Positions 45,797-55,291 of a stretch of DNA of 64,000 nt are shown one piece after another. The DNA is taken from assembly GCF_008638345.1 (NCBI RefSeq), contig NZ_VTVA01000003.1:157007-221006 (forward strand), written 5' to 3'. The notes under the pieces are model-generated. The model searched no databases and was not told the DNA's origin. It saw only the letters and a program-made list of their open reading frames with translations. Both the position numbers and the translations under genes were made by a program. Each line of letters starts with the position of its first letter. The stretch's first letter is position 1. Source of the stretch: Pseudomonas saliphila. GTDB lineage: Bacteria > Pseudomonadota > Gammaproteobacteria > Pseudomonadales > Pseudomonadaceae.

Positions 45797-46303
45797 TTAA
45801 GGCTGCTCCGTCTGCTCGTCCAGCACTGCCTCCTCCATCTGGTCTATCAGAAGCTCGATACGCGGGGCCACCCGCTCTTCCACCCGATTGCGGGTAACCG
45901 CCATGGACTGGTAGGTGAGTTCCGGCAGATAGAACATTAACTTGGTGCCGACCTTGGACTCGTAGAACTCGGATAACCTGTCCAGTTCCTGTTCGGTGAA
46001 CACCGCGGTATACAGCCCAACCACCTCGTCGCGCATCGCCTCCCAGGCCAGCTCCTTGTCCAGTTCCAGCTTGGCCTTCTGCTGATAACTGCGCAGCACG
46101 TGCTCCGATTGCATCGAGCCGCCCATACGGACAAATTGCGCGGCCATCAAATCATCAACCTGTTCGTATACCGTATTGGTCATGCTTTCGGCCTTCGCCA
46201 GCTTGAGGAAGCGTTCGGCGCTGGCGCGATGCGACACATCGTCGGCTGCCGCAACCGACACCAGGCCCATCAAGCAAACCCAACCGATAACGAATGCGCG
46301 CAT
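45797..46303 (-). CDS. DUF2059 exported protein
   Basis: A 168-residue periplasmic protein with a signal peptide ending SVAAADD and the DUF2059 domain near the C-terminus (YTAVFTEQELDRLSEFYESKVGTKL). Function unknown. ATG 46303 starts the signal peptide directly; an open frame extends upstream to 46354. It precedes the bolA gene on the same strand by 40 bases. Confidence 0.85.
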   Translation of the reverse strand: MRAFVIGWVCLMGLVSVAAADDVSHRASAERFLKLAKAESMTNTVYEQVDDLMAAQFVRMGGSMQSEHVLRSYQQKAKLELDKELAWEAMRDEVVGLYTAVFTEQELDRLSEFYESKVGTKLMFYLPELTYQSMAVTRNRVEERVAPRIELLIDQMEEAVLDEQTEQP

Positions 46304-46384
46304 GATGTGTCCCACACATAGGAGAGTAAGGGTAACTTCTATACTGGCAGTCATATTGAATATTCACCACCCGCGGAGGGTCAG

Positions 46385-47782
46385 ATGAAAACGCGTACAG
46401 AATCAGACAGCATGGGCGACATCGAGGTGCCCGCCGACCGTTATTGGGGCGCGCAGACCCAGCGCTCGCTGCAAAATTTTGCTATCGGGGAGGAGCGCAT
46501 GGCGCCCGCGGTGGTGCACGCCCTGGCACTGATCAAAAAGGCCGCAGCGCGCTGCAACCGGCAGCTCGGCAACTTGGACGAGCGAGTAGCAGAGTTGATC
46601 GAGCAGGCCGCAGATGACGTGCTGGACGGACGATTGAGCGAGCACTTTCCATTGTCAGTCTGGCAAACCGGCAGCGGCACGCAGAGCAACATGAACATCA
46701 ATGAAGTGATCGCCAACCGCGCAAACGAGCTCGCAGGCCAGCCCCTGGCCGGCAAACAGCCAGTGCATCCGAATGATCATGTGAACAAGTCACAGAGCTC
46801 CAACGACACCTTCCCCAGCGCCATGCACATCGCTGCAGCACTCCAGACCCGTCAACAGCTGATACCCGCGGTCACTGCCCTGCGCGACGAACTCCACACG
46901 CAAGCTGAACGTCATGCACGGCTGATCAAGATCGGTCGCACGCACATGATGGATGCCACGCCTGTGACCTTAGGTCAGGAATTATCCGCGTTCGTGGCGC
47001 AGCTGGACATGGGTTTGCACGCCATCGACTCGGCGTTACCCCAGGTCTATGCACTGGCGCAAGGCGGCACAGCGGTGGGCACCGGCCTGAATACCCCGGC
47101 GCGATTCGCAGCACTCTTTGCCGAGGAAATCGCCAGCCTCAGCGGACTGCCCTTCACCAGCGCGGACAACAAGTTTGCAGCGCTCGCCGGTCATGAGCCG
47201 CTGGTTCAGCTGCATGCGGCGTGCAAGCAGCTGGCGGTCACGCTGATGAAACTCGCCAATGATTTCCGCCTGCTGGGCAGCGGCCCGCGTGCCGGATTTG
47301 CCGAACTGCGCCTGCCCGCCAACGAGCCGGGCAGCTCGATCATGCCGGGCAAGGTCAATCCCACGCAGTGCGAAGCGCTGTCCATGATCGCCTGCCAGGT
47401 ACAAGGCAACGATGTCACTCTTGGTATCGCCGCAAGCAACGGCCAGTTGCAGTTGAATGTCTTTAAACCGGTGATCATTCATACCCTTCTGCAATCGATC
47501 CGACTGCTCACGGACGGTTGCGACAGCTTCCGCCGCAACTGCCTGGAAGGCATGGAGCCCGACGAACAACGCATGCGAGAACATCTGGACAACAGTCTGA
47601 TGCTGGTGACCGTGCTGAATCCGGTGATTGGTTACGACAAGGCGGCGGACATTGCCAAGAAAGCCTACAAGGAAGGCACCACACTCAAGCAAGCAGCGCT
47701 GCAACTGAGCTATCTAGACGAGAAAGCGTTCGACGAAGCGGTGCGGCCGGAGCAGATGCTCGGCGACCACACCCGAACGTAA
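46385..47782 (+). CDS. fumC: Class II fumarate hydratase
   Basis: Interconverts fumarate and malate without an iron-sulfur cluster. The 465 residues show the superfamily signature GSSIMPGKVNPTQCEA, the TGSGTQSNMN loop and the HPNDHVNKSQSSNDTFPSA segment. The ATG follows GCGGAGGGTCAG. In P. aeruginosa the equivalent fumC1 is in an iron-regulated operon with sodA. Here it stands alone, divergent from the DUF2059 gene. Confidence 0.96.
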   Translation: MKTRTESDSMGDIEVPADRYWGAQTQRSLQNFAIGEERMAPAVVHALALIKKAAARCNRQLGNLDERVAELIEQAADDVLDGRLSEHFPLSVWQTGSGTQSNMNINEVIANRANELAGQPLAGKQPVHPNDHVNKSQSSNDTFPSAMHIAAALQTRQQLIPAVTALRDELHTQAERHARLIKIGRTHMMDATPVTLGQELSAFVAQLDMGLHAIDSALPQVYALAQGGTAVGTGLNTPARFAALFAEEIASLSGLPFTSADNKFAALAGHEPLVQLHAACKQLAVTLMKLANDFRLLGSGPRAGFAELRLPANEPGSSIMPGKVNPTQCEALSMIACQVQGNDVTLGIAASNGQLQLNVFKPVIIHTLLQSIRLLTDGCDSFRRNCLEGMEPDEQRMREHLDNSLMLVTVLNPVIGYDKAADIAKKAYKEGTTLKQAALQLSYLDEKAFDEAVRPEQMLGDHTRT

Positions 47783-47784
47783 CC

Positions 47785-48762
47785 CTAGGAGGTTGGTGGC
47801 GGCGTAACGGCCAATCGGCGCAAACGGCGGTTCTTCAGCTTCTGGATCAGGCTCGGCGCCAGGGCAATGAGGGCCGAGCCGCCGACGACCAGCAAGGCGC
47901 CAAGGTAAGCCAGGCTGTTCAATAGCTCGGGCTGGATCACGCCAGGCCAGATCATCGCGCCGAGCGCCACCATACTGAAGGTAAACAACGGTGTAGTGGC
48001 TATCGTGGCGCTGACTCTTGAAGCCTCCCAATGGCTCAGCGCTTCAGCGAAGGCCCCGTAGGCAATCAAGGTATTCAGACAGCAGCCAAGCAGCAGCCAG
48101 AGCTGCAGGGTGCTCAACTCCAGCACCTGCAACGGCGACGCCAGCGGAAAGATCAAGACCGCGCAGGCCAGATAGATGACCATCATCACTGTCACCGATG
48201 ACCACACGGTTAGCAGCTGCTTTTGCGCCAACCCATACAGCGCCCAGGTAAAGGCAGCGCCAAGCGTAAGTATGATGCCCAAGGTGTAACTACTCAGTTG
48301 GGTAAACAGCTCTTCCAATCGCTGATTGAAAAACAGCACGAACCCGAGAGACAGTGTGATCAGGCCTATGACCTGACCCACGCCGAATCGCTCCTTGAAG
48401 ATCACCATGCTGCCCACCATCAACATGATTGGCGCTATCTGGATCATCAACTGCATGGTGCCAGGCGTGAGTCGGCTCAAGCCCATCACGTACAGAACGT
48501 AATTGAACGCCAAGCCAAGAACTGCCACCACCAATATCCAGCGGTTAGTGACCGATAGTGCCCGAATAGAGGGTAATCGACCCTGCGCTGCCAACCAGAT
48601 GAACAGTACCAGACCCGCAGTGCCCATCCTGAACCAGGTCACCGTGAAGGCATCCATGCCCTGCAATACCTCTTTGAGCATGATCGGCAACACACCCCAC
48701 AGGGTGGTGGTAGTCAACGCGAGAACAAAACCGTACAACCAGCGACCGGAGGAAACGTGCAT
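47785..48762 (-). CDS. EamA (DMT superfamily) transporter
   Basis: An inner-membrane carrier of 325 residues with ten predicted membrane helices in two EamA repeats. The substrate is unknown; relatives export amino acids or other metabolites. ATG 48762 (MHVSSGRWLYGFVLALTT) puts the first helix about ten residues in. Its ribosome site is weak. The frame is open to 48837 but those residues are not membrane-like. It ends two bases from the convergent fumC stop. Confidence 0.87.
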   Translation of the reverse strand: MHVSSGRWLYGFVLALTTTTLWGVLPIMLKEVLQGMDAFTVTWFRMGTAGLVLFIWLAAQGRLPSIRALSVTNRWILVVAVLGLAFNYVLYVMGLSRLTPGTMQLMIQIAPIMLMVGSMVIFKERFGVGQVIGLITLSLGFVLFFNQRLEELFTQLSSYTLGIILTLGAAFTWALYGLAQKQLLTVWSSVTVMMVIYLACAVLIFPLASPLQVLELSTLQLWLLLGCCLNTLIAYGAFAEALSHWEASRVSATIATTPLFTFSMVALGAMIWPGVIQPELLNSLAYLGALLVVGGSALIALAPSLIQKLKNRRLRRLAVTPPPTS

Positions 48763-48958
48763 GGGACACTCGGATAAACAGACAGGGAGGAAATTTCCCG
48801 GCCATTCTAACCCTCTGCGTCGCGCCCTGACAGTCACATCTGGCTGCGCAACCGCCCCGGTCGAGGTCCCGTGTCAACTCATATAGCAGCCTGCTAGGCT
48901 TGTATGAGATCTCGGTCGCGACTGATCAAGACGCTGACATTCACCTGGAGAAGAAACC

Positions 48959-49294
48959 ATGAGCACCCTCGCTGAAGAATCCCTCGCCAGCGGCGATAAG
49001 AACGTACTCGATGACGCCGCCCTGAAATCTTTACTGGCCAATCTCGAGGGTTGGACGCTGAACCAGGCGCCCGACGTTCCGCGCATCGAAAAGGTTTTCA
49101 AATTCCCGGATTTTGCCAGCGCTCTGGCGTTTACCAACCGCGTCGGAGAACTGGCGGAGCAGGAAAATCATCATCCGGCCCTGCTGACCGAGTGGGGCAA
49201 GGTGACGGTGAGCTGGTGGACGCACAGTCAGGGCGGTGTCCTTCGCAACGACGTGATCATGGCCGCGCGGACTGATCGGCTGAAGGAGGGATGA
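48959..49294 (+). CDS. phhB: 4a-hydroxytetrahydrobiopterin dehydratase
   Basis: Regenerates the pterin cofactor of phenylalanine hydroxylase by dehydrating carbinolamine. The 111-residue protein carries the active-site ENHHPALLTEW and VSWWTHSQGG motifs. No phenylalanine hydroxylase gene (phhA) lies next to it in this window, so it appears as a single gene. The ATG follows CTGGAGAAGAAACC. Confidence 0.93.
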   Translation: MSTLAEESLASGDKNVLDDAALKSLLANLEGWTLNQAPDVPRIEKVFKFPDFASALAFTNRVGELAEQENHHPALLTEWGKVTVSWWTHSQGGVLRNDVIMAARTDRLKEG

Positions 49295-49388
49295 GTTTCA
49301 AAACACCTCAAGCAATGCAGTTATTTGTTTGGTTGAGTTCCGGAGTCAGCTGTTGCGAGCCGACAGCGCTGCGCCGACACGCTGCAAG

Positions 49389-49426
49389 TACATCCTTGTA
49401 AGCTCGCCGATGACATCCCTGTCATC
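49389..49426. repeat. Hairpin repeats with TCCC/TCCT loops (left half)
   Basis: Two adjacent palindromes share the core ACATCCYTGT: TACATCCTTGTA (49389-49400) and GATGACATCCCTGTCATC (49409-49426, 7-bp stem). They belong to a GC-rich non-coding segment (about 49340-49460). They look like part of a dispersed palindromic repeat of Pseudomonas-type genomes, and the same core returns inverted about 160 bases downstream. Confidence 0.55.
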
Positions 49427-49570
49427 GCACGGTCGGCTCAGCCCTATCGTCCCGCTTCGCATGAACATTGGCGTTGCCTGAAAGGAAAGCCAAAGCCAAA
49501 AGCGGTTTTAAATCTCTGCCTCACACCAGTGGTCATCAAGTCCGCCGGCTGTCAAGGTGGAGCAAGTGTT

Positions 49571-49610
49571 GAAAACAGGGATGTTTTCGCCAAGCCCCCA
49601 GGGATGGGTT
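49571..49610. repeat. Hairpin repeats with AGGGAT loops (right half)
   Basis: GAAAACAGGGATGTTTTC (49571-49588, 6-bp stem) and CCCCCAGGGATGGG around 49595-49608 carry the complement of the left-half core (CAGGGATG against CATCCCTG). The stems differ but the loop is constant. The open frame that runs through this segment (49557-49853) has the hallmarks of repeat-derived spurious coding. The rest of 49295-50018 holds no recognisable gene. Confidence 0.55.
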
Positions 49611-50018
49611 CACGGCGTCTTGCGTAATCCTTACAGCCGGCGGGCGACCTGCTCTGGCCATCGACGGAAACACACGCGATCTCAAACAGGCAACCCTGTC
49701 AGCCAGCAGGAGAGATCCCAGCTAATCCAGACGACCGAAAAGCATCCCCCATGCAGAACCACTGAACAGCTGCGAAACGAGCAGTTCCGATATTTGACCT
49801 GGCGCACTTCGGGAAGCGACATAACGCGCATTCCTTGTAACAAAACCGTCTAACCCGACGTCTGGAATGCAGCTAGGCTCGAAGAACAGGCATAATACCC
49901 GGGCTTGTCTGGACCGTTTCCTTGGTCTGACACATTACAGGCGTCGACCCAAGAGTTGATGCGGCAGGGTCATACGGTTTTCCTGCAAACAAAAACAAGA
50001 AAGAAAGAGGTGTTACTC

Positions 50019-50108
50019 ATGAAACTTCTTGAAAGAAGCAAGTTATCCAGTGTCGCCCTTGTATTCGTTGCGACTGGATTATTGCTGATACTGCCGAACC
50101 TGGGCTAA
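50019..50108 (+). CDS. 29-residue single-helix membrane peptide (candidate)
   Basis: A 29-codon gene with a good ribosome site (AGAGGTG, eight bases before the ATG). The product starts MKLLERSKLSS, with positive charges, continues into a hydrophobic run (VALVFVATGLLLIL) and ends PNLG. This is one membrane helix with an inside-positive N-terminus. It precedes mnmC by 62 bases on the same strand. I recognise no family. Support is the ribosome site, the clean membrane topology and its placement after the non-coding repeat region. It may be a real small protein or a leader peptide. Confidence 0.5.
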   Translation: MKLLERSKLSSVALVFVATGLLLILPNLG

Positions 50109-50170
50109 GCACTGCCGAACCCGGTTTGCGGGGAGTACAATGGCACCGTTAATTGATCAGCGGAGCCGCA

Positions 50171-52174
50171 GTGACCCCCTCGCCCCCCTTTGCACAGCTT
50201 TCATGGGCTGACGACGGCCAGCCCTTCTCGGTCGAATTCGGGGATGTGTATTTCTCCCGCGACTCCGGCCTCGAAGAAAGCCGTCATGTATTCCTGCAGC
50301 ACAACGCGCTTGCCGAGCGCTGGACAACGCTTGCCGATGACGCGCGGTTCTGCATCGCCGAAACCGGATTTGGCACCGGACTCAACTTCCTCTGCGCCTG
50401 GCAGCTCTGGGATACCCTCGCACCTACGACCGCCCGGCTGAATTTCGTCAGTACCGAAAAACACCCTTTGCGTCTCACTGACCTGCGGCGCGCGCTGGCG
50501 TTGTGGCCCGAGCTGGAACCCTGGTCAGCCCAGCTGCTACTGCAATATTCCGATCTGGTGCCAGGCTGGCAACATTTCAGTCTTGCGAATGGCCGCGTGA
50601 CCCTTACGCTGCTCGTTGGCGACCTGCTGGAAACATTGCCGCAGCTTGAGGCAAACGTGGACGCCTGGTTTCTGGACGGATTCGCCCCGGCAAAGAATCC
50701 CGGGATGTGGCAACCGCAGCTATACAATCAGATGGCTCGGCTTTCCAACGCCGGCGCGACAGTCGCTACCTTTACTTGTGTGGGTGCAGTACGACGTGAC
50801 CTGCGAGCTGCCGGATTTGAGATGCGCGAGGTCAAGGGCTTCGGCAGCAAGCGTACAATGCTGGCGGGTGCATTCAGCGGCATCCCCACCAGCACCGAAC
50901 AGCCGTGGCGAGCGCCCTGGTATCAGCGCCCTGCTCTGCCCAGACCAGCGAAACCCCGAGCCCTGATCATCGGCGCTGGGTTGGCGGGATGTTGTACGGC
51001 GTTTTCCTTGGCACGCCGCGGATGGCAGGTCACGCTGATCGAGCGGCACGCCAACGCAGCACAGGAAGCCTCGGGAAACCCGCAGGGCATCCTCTACTGC
51101 AAATTGTCGCCGCACCAGACGCCCCTTTCGCGTTTCATCCAGACCAGCTACGCCTACAGCCTGCGTTTGCTGCACGACACGCTGGCGCAGAACGACGACA
51201 ACTGGGCGGCTTGTGGCGTGCTGCAGTTAGCGTCTGAGCCGAAAGAAAGCGCTCGTCTAACCGCGCTCGCCGGCCAGCAATATCCCAGCCAGTTTTTGCA
51301 TGGCGTTGACGCCGAACAAGCCAGCCAACTGGCGGGCGTCGAACTGACGTCAGGGGGGCTGTTCTTCCCGCAGGGCGGCTGGGTTAACCCGCCCGCGCTA
51401 TGCCAGGCGCTGCTGCAGCATCCCGGTATTCATCTGCTGACGTGCAGTGAAGCCCTGCAGCTGGTTCGTCACGAAGAGTCCTGGCAGGCGTTAACCGAAA
51501 CGGGCGAGATACTGGCGCAAGCGGAGGTTGCCGTCATTTGCGCCGCGGCGGACAGTCAGCGCTTCTCGCCCAGCGCCCATCTACCGCTGAAACGGATTCG
51601 CGGCCAGATAACGCATCTCCCCGCTACCGAACAAAGCCGCACGCTCAGCACCGTGCTGTGCTCCGAAGGGTACGTCTCCCCCGCCCGGCAAGACGAACAC
51701 CATCTGGGCGCGAGCTTCCGCTTCGACCGGCTGGATACCGAGCCCAGCGCCGAAGAAAACCAGAGCAACCTGGCTTTGCTCCAGTCGCTGAGCCCGGCGC
51801 TGGCCGCTGACCTGGATGTTGAGCAATTGCAACCCGAGCAGCTGGTTGCACGGGCCGCGCTGCGCTGCACCACCCCGGATTATCTGCCGGTCATTGGCCC
51901 CTTGGCGGACGCCGACTGTTTTGCACGAGACTACGCCGTACTGGGTAAGGACGCCTCAAAGAAACCCACCGAGCCCACGGCCTGGCACGAAGGCCTGTAC
52001 GTGAACGCAGCACACGGCTCCCGCGGTCTGATCAGTTGTCCACTCAGCGGCGAACTGGTGGCTGCCTGGATTGATGATGAGCCGTTACCACTGCCCAGAG
52101 CATTGGCCGAGGCTGTGCACCCCAACCGGTTTCTTTTGCGCGGGCTGATACGCGGCACGCGTCGGAACGCCTGA
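50171..52174 (+). CDS. mnmC: Bifunctional tRNA modification enzyme MnmC
   Basis: Completes 5-methylaminomethyl-2-thiouridine at the tRNA wobble position. The 667-residue protein joins a SAM methyltransferase domain (GFGTGLNF near residue 62) to an FAD-dependent demodifying oxidase domain (IIGAGLAGCCTAFSLARRG near 270). The start is most likely GTG 50171 (preceded by CGGAG); a TTG at 50153 is also in frame. Gene order and length match Pseudomonas MnmC. Confidence 0.94.
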   Translation: MTPSPPFAQLSWADDGQPFSVEFGDVYFSRDSGLEESRHVFLQHNALAERWTTLADDARFCIAETGFGTGLNFLCAWQLWDTLAPTTARLNFVSTEKHPLRLTDLRRALALWPELEPWSAQLLLQYSDLVPGWQHFSLANGRVTLTLLVGDLLETLPQLEANVDAWFLDGFAPAKNPGMWQPQLYNQMARLSNAGATVATFTCVGAVRRDLRAAGFEMREVKGFGSKRTMLAGAFSGIPTSTEQPWRAPWYQRPALPRPAKPRALIIGAGLAGCCTAFSLARRGWQVTLIERHANAAQEASGNPQGILYCKLSPHQTPLSRFIQTSYAYSLRLLHDTLAQNDDNWAACGVLQLASEPKESARLTALAGQQYPSQFLHGVDAEQASQLAGVELTSGGLFFPQGGWVNPPALCQALLQHPGIHLLTCSEALQLVRHEESWQALTETGEILAQAEVAVICAAADSQRFSPSAHLPLKRIRGQITHLPATEQSRTLSTVLCSEGYVSPARQDEHHLGASFRFDRLDTEPSAEENQSNLALLQSLSPALAADLDVEQLQPEQLVARAALRCTTPDYLPVIGPLADADCFARDYAVLGKDASKKPTEPTAWHEGLYVNAAHGSRGLISCPLSGELVAAWIDDEPLPLPRALAEAVHPNRFLLRGLIRGTRRNA

Positions 52175-52186
52175 CGGCGGCGATCG

Positions 52187-52945
52187 TCAGCCTGCTATCA
52201 GTGCCATCGTCCCCTCATAGAGCAGCTTCCCGCCGGTAAGGAACAGGAAGACGTAACACAGCTGATAGATGACTTTTTCATTGGTGCGGGTCAGCATCCA
52301 GAAGCCCATTCGCACGCCAATCGGCGCCAACGGCAGGAGCACCAGCGAGGTCAACAGGTTCGCCGGGGTGAACAGGTCCAGGAAAATATAGCCGGGCAAC
52401 TTGGCAAAGTTTACTGCGGCGAAGAACACCGCGATGGTACCCATCAGGATGGTTTTTTCCAGCTTCTGTGGCAGCAGATACACATTGATCGGCGGGCCCC
52501 CAGCGTGAATACCGAAGCTGGTAAAGCCAGACACCATGCCCCAGAATCCACCGCGCACCCGACTGACGTCCTTGATAGGCGGTTCCCCACTGCGCAGCCA
52601 GATATTCAGCACGAAGGCCAGGGCGATCACACCGATCATCACCTGGATATGAGCTTCGCTCATCATGCGAAACGTCAGCACGGCCAGGCCAATGCCCACC
52701 AGCGCCGCCGGTACGATGATACGCAGATTGGGCATGCTCCAGCGGCCGCGGAAGGTACGCAGTGCAATCAGATCCATCAGGCAGAGAATCGGCAACAGGA
52801 TCGCGGCAGCGGTCTGCGGCGCGATGACCAGCGACATAAGCGGCACCGAGAGAATCGCAATATTGCCGCCAAACCCTCCCTTAGCGATGCCATAGAGCAG
52901 GACAGCAGGAATAGCACACAGATAGAACAGCGGATCGGTAATCAT
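52187..52945 (-). CDS. TauE/SafE family sulfite exporter-like transporter
   Basis: An inner-membrane protein of 252 residues with about eight membrane helices. It belongs to the TauE/SafE (DUF81) family, which exports sulfite, organosulfonates or related anions; the substrate here is unknown. Two internal repeats contain the G-rich segments GIAKGGFGGN and FTSFGIHAGGPP. ATG 52945 (MITDPLFYL) begins the first helix. An alternative upstream frame to 53011 adds 22 non-hydrophobic residues. Confidence 0.88.
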   Translation of the reverse strand: MITDPLFYLCAIPAVLLYGIAKGGFGGNIAILSVPLMSLVIAPQTAAAILLPILCLMDLIALRTFRGRWSMPNLRIIVPAALVGIGLAVLTFRMMSEAHIQVMIGVIALAFVLNIWLRSGEPPIKDVSRVRGGFWGMVSGFTSFGIHAGGPPINVYLLPQKLEKTILMGTIAVFFAAVNFAKLPGYIFLDLFTPANLLTSLVLLPLAPIGVRMGFWMLTRTNEKVIYQLCYVFLFLTGGKLLYEGTMALIAG

Positions 52946-53143
52946 GAAGGAAGTCGCGGAACCTCTGAGGGACGTAGCGGCAGTGAGTTGCCGGACGAAA
53001 GGGCTGGCCATTCAGGGAACGAGACACCAAAAGCGGCGGCCAAAGACCGTTACCATGCCTGCAGTGTCCGCCTGACGCGCCCATAAAGGGGCGGCAGTGT
53101 ACCATCTGCACCCAATCAGACAGTCATATGAGAGTTAGACGCC

Positions 53144-53383
53144 ATGCTGATACCCCACCACATGCTCGACCCAACGATCCTGGAAAACATGCTTGAGGAT
53201 TTTGTCACCCGCGACGGCACCGACAACGGTTTCGACGCGCCCCTGGAGAAACGGGTGAGCCAACTGAAAAAGCAACTTGAACGCGGGGAAATCCTGATCG
53301 TGTTCCACCCTGACACAGGCGACACCAGCCTCGCCCACCGCCGCGATGTTCCACCGGAGATGCTCAGTGAGCTGAATAGCTAA
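53144..53383 (+). CDS. YheU family protein (UPF0270)
   Basis: A 79-residue protein of the UPF0270/YheU family, recognised by LLDPLTL-like ILENMLEDFVTRDGTD and GEILIVFHPDTGDTSL. Function unknown. Its stop is 5 bases from that of the convergent CMD-family gene. Confidence 0.88.
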   Translation: MLIPHHMLDPTILENMLEDFVTRDGTDNGFDAPLEKRVSQLKKQLERGEILIVFHPDTGDTSLAHRRDVPPEMLSELNS

Positions 53384-53387
53384 TAGC

Positions 53388-53951
53388 TTAGAGCTTGGGC
53401 TCGGGAAAAGGCAGTGGCTGATCGGTTTGCAGCCGGACATCAAACACGTTCAGGGTCATGGCAACCATGGCGTAGTAGCCGAGGATACCCACCAGTTCAA
53501 CCAGTGCTGACTCGCCAAACAGCGCCCGGGCCTGCTTGTATAGCGGCTCGGGTACCCGGCGCTGTTGATACAGCGATAGGGTAAGCAGATAGACCGTCTT
53601 TTCCTGCTCGTCCTCGAACTGCGGCTCGCGGCCGCTACGCAGAGCCTCGATGATATCTGCTTGCACGCCGTTCTCGCGTGCAATGGGTTCGTGAATGAGC
53701 CATTCGGCCTGAGACTGCCAGAGCGCTGCGGTCGTCAGAATCGCCAGCTCGCTCAGACGCAGTGGGATCGAGGTGTGATAGCGGCAAAACGCGCCGAGGC
53801 GTTGCGCATGATTGGCCAGCTCAGGACTGTGAATCCAGGCCAGAAAGGGGCCGTCGAGATTCTGCCTCGGCCCGCGCAGTATCTCCTCCAGAACCTCCTT
53901 CTGCTTCAGGCTCATTGCTTCAGGACGTAGCTCGCTCAACCGAGAATACAT
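53388..53951 (-). CDS. Carboxymuconolactone decarboxylase-family protein
   Basis: A 187-residue helical protein of the AhpD/CMD superfamily. It shows the family helices (LSELAILTTAALWQSQAEWLIH) and the C-terminal LVGILGYYAMVAMTLNVF, but no CxxC redox pair, so it is not a classical AhpD peroxidase. The substrate is unknown. It lies 11 bases after the class III aminotransferase gene, probably in one operon. Confidence 0.85.
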   Translation of the reverse strand: MYSRLSELRPEAMSLKQKEVLEEILRGPRQNLDGPFLAWIHSPELANHAQRLGAFCRYHTSIPLRLSELAILTTAALWQSQAEWLIHEPIARENGVQADIIEALRSGREPQFEDEQEKTVYLLTLSLYQQRRVPEPLYKQARALFGESALVELVGILGYYAMVAMTLNVFDVRLQTDQPLPFPEPKL

Positions 53952-53962
53952 GTAGTTCTCCC

Positions 53963-55291
53963 TCAGATTGTGTGCATGACCGACCGGATGGCCTCGCCGA
54001 GTCGCCCGACAATTTCATCGACATGGCTGTCTTCGATGATGAACGGTGGCGCCAGCAGAATGTGGTCGCCGTCGCGGCCGTTGACGGTTCCGCCCATTGG
54101 ATAACACATCAATCCCAGCTCCATCGCCTTCGATTTGATCTTCGCGTGCAGCTTAAGTTCTGCGTCGAATGGCGTCTTGGTATCACGGTCGCGCACCAGC
54201 TCGATGCCCCGGAACAGCCCGCGCCCCCGGATATCCCCGACGTAGGGTAAATCACTCAGCTCTGATCGGAGACAGGCGTCCAGCTTGCGGCCCATGCTCA
54301 CGACGCGCGATAGCAACTGCCGCGACTCAATCTGCTGCTGCACGGCTAGCGCGGCGGCACAGGCAGTCGCATGACCGATGTAGGTGTGTCCGTGCTGAAA
54401 AAACCCACTGCCCTCACGCAGGGTCCGGACAATCTGCTCACTGACCAACGTCGCGCCAATCGGTTGATAGCCAGCGCCCAATCCCTTGGCGACACACAGC
54501 ATATCCGGCTCAACCTGCTCCTGTGTCGATACAAACAAACTGCCGGTGCGCCCCATGCCACACATCACTTCGTCGGCAATAAACAACACACCGTGGCGCG
54601 TGCATACCTCGCGAACCAGCCGGAAATAATCAGCCACCGGCGGCACCGCGCCAAGGGTGGCGCCGACGACCGGCTCGGCAATGAACGCCATTACCTGCTC
54701 CGGACCCAGCTCGATAATTTTGTCTTCAAGCTCATCAGCCAGGCGGCGGGCGAACACCGTTTCGGTCTCGCCCGGGCGCATCTCGCGGTAGGCATAGCAG
54801 GGGCTGACCTGGTGCGTTTCCACCAGCAACGGCTCGAACTGGGCACGGCGCCACAGGTTGCCGCCGGTCGCCAACGCACCCAGCGTGTTGCCGTGATAAC
54901 TCTGCCGCCGGGAGATGATATGCCTGCGCTCGGGCTCGCCCTTCTCGACGAAATACTGGCGTGCCAGTTTCAGAGCAGCCTCGATGGCTTCCGAGCCGCC
55001 GGACACGAAATACACGTAGTCCAGTGCGCCCGGCGCCCGGGCTGCCAGGAAATCCGCCAGCTGCTCCATCGGCTCTGAGGTGAAGAAAGAACTGTGCGCA
55101 TAGGCCAGTTCGCCCACCTGATGCTGCACGGCGGCGATCACCGCCGGATCACTGTGGCCGAGACAGGAGACTGCTGCACCGCCGCAGGCATCCAGATAGC
55201 GCTTGCCGGTGGAGTCAATCAGATAGACACCATCGCCCTTGACGGCGGTTGGATAGTTTTGAACAAGGCTGCGGTGCAGAACATGGCTCAT
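53963..55291 (-). CDS. Class III PLP-dependent aminotransferase
   Basis: An aminotransferase of the acetylornithine/4-aminobutyrate/omega-amino-acid group (442 residues from ATG 55291). The PLP lysine is in VAKGLGAGYQP, and the cofactor-binding Asp is in FIADEVMCGMGRTG. The substrate cannot be assigned; aliphatic diamines, beta-alanine or omega-amino acids are possible. A GTG three codons upstream (55300) is in frame. It is the first gene of a pair with the CMD-family gene, and is divergent from the GMC oxidoreductase. Confidence 0.9.
   Translation of the reverse strand: MSHVLHRSLVQNYPTAVKGDGVYLIDSTGKRYLDACGGAAVSCLGHSDPAVIAAVQHQVGELAYAHSSFFTSEPMEQLADFLAARAPGALDYVYFVSGGSEAIEAALKLARQYFVEKGEPERRHIISRRQSYHGNTLGALATGGNLWRRAQFEPLLVETHQVSPCYAYREMRPGETETVFARRLADELEDKIIELGPEQVMAFIAEPVVGATLGAVPPVADYFRLVREVCTRHGVLFIADEVMCGMGRTGSLFVSTQEQVEPDMLCVAKGLGAGYQPIGATLVSEQIVRTLREGSGFFQHGHTYIGHATACAAALAVQQQIESRQLLSRVVSMGRKLDACLRSELSDLPYVGDIRGRGLFRGIELVRDRDTKTPFDAELKLHAKIKSKAMELGLMCYPMGGTVNGRDGDHILLAPPFIIEDSHVDEIVGRLGEAIRSVMHTI

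Noticed and set aside
49557-49853. 98-residue open frame in the gene-poor segment
   Set aside because: It runs through the constant-loop hairpin repeats, has odd composition and no ribosome site. It is better explained as repeat-derived non-coding sequence.
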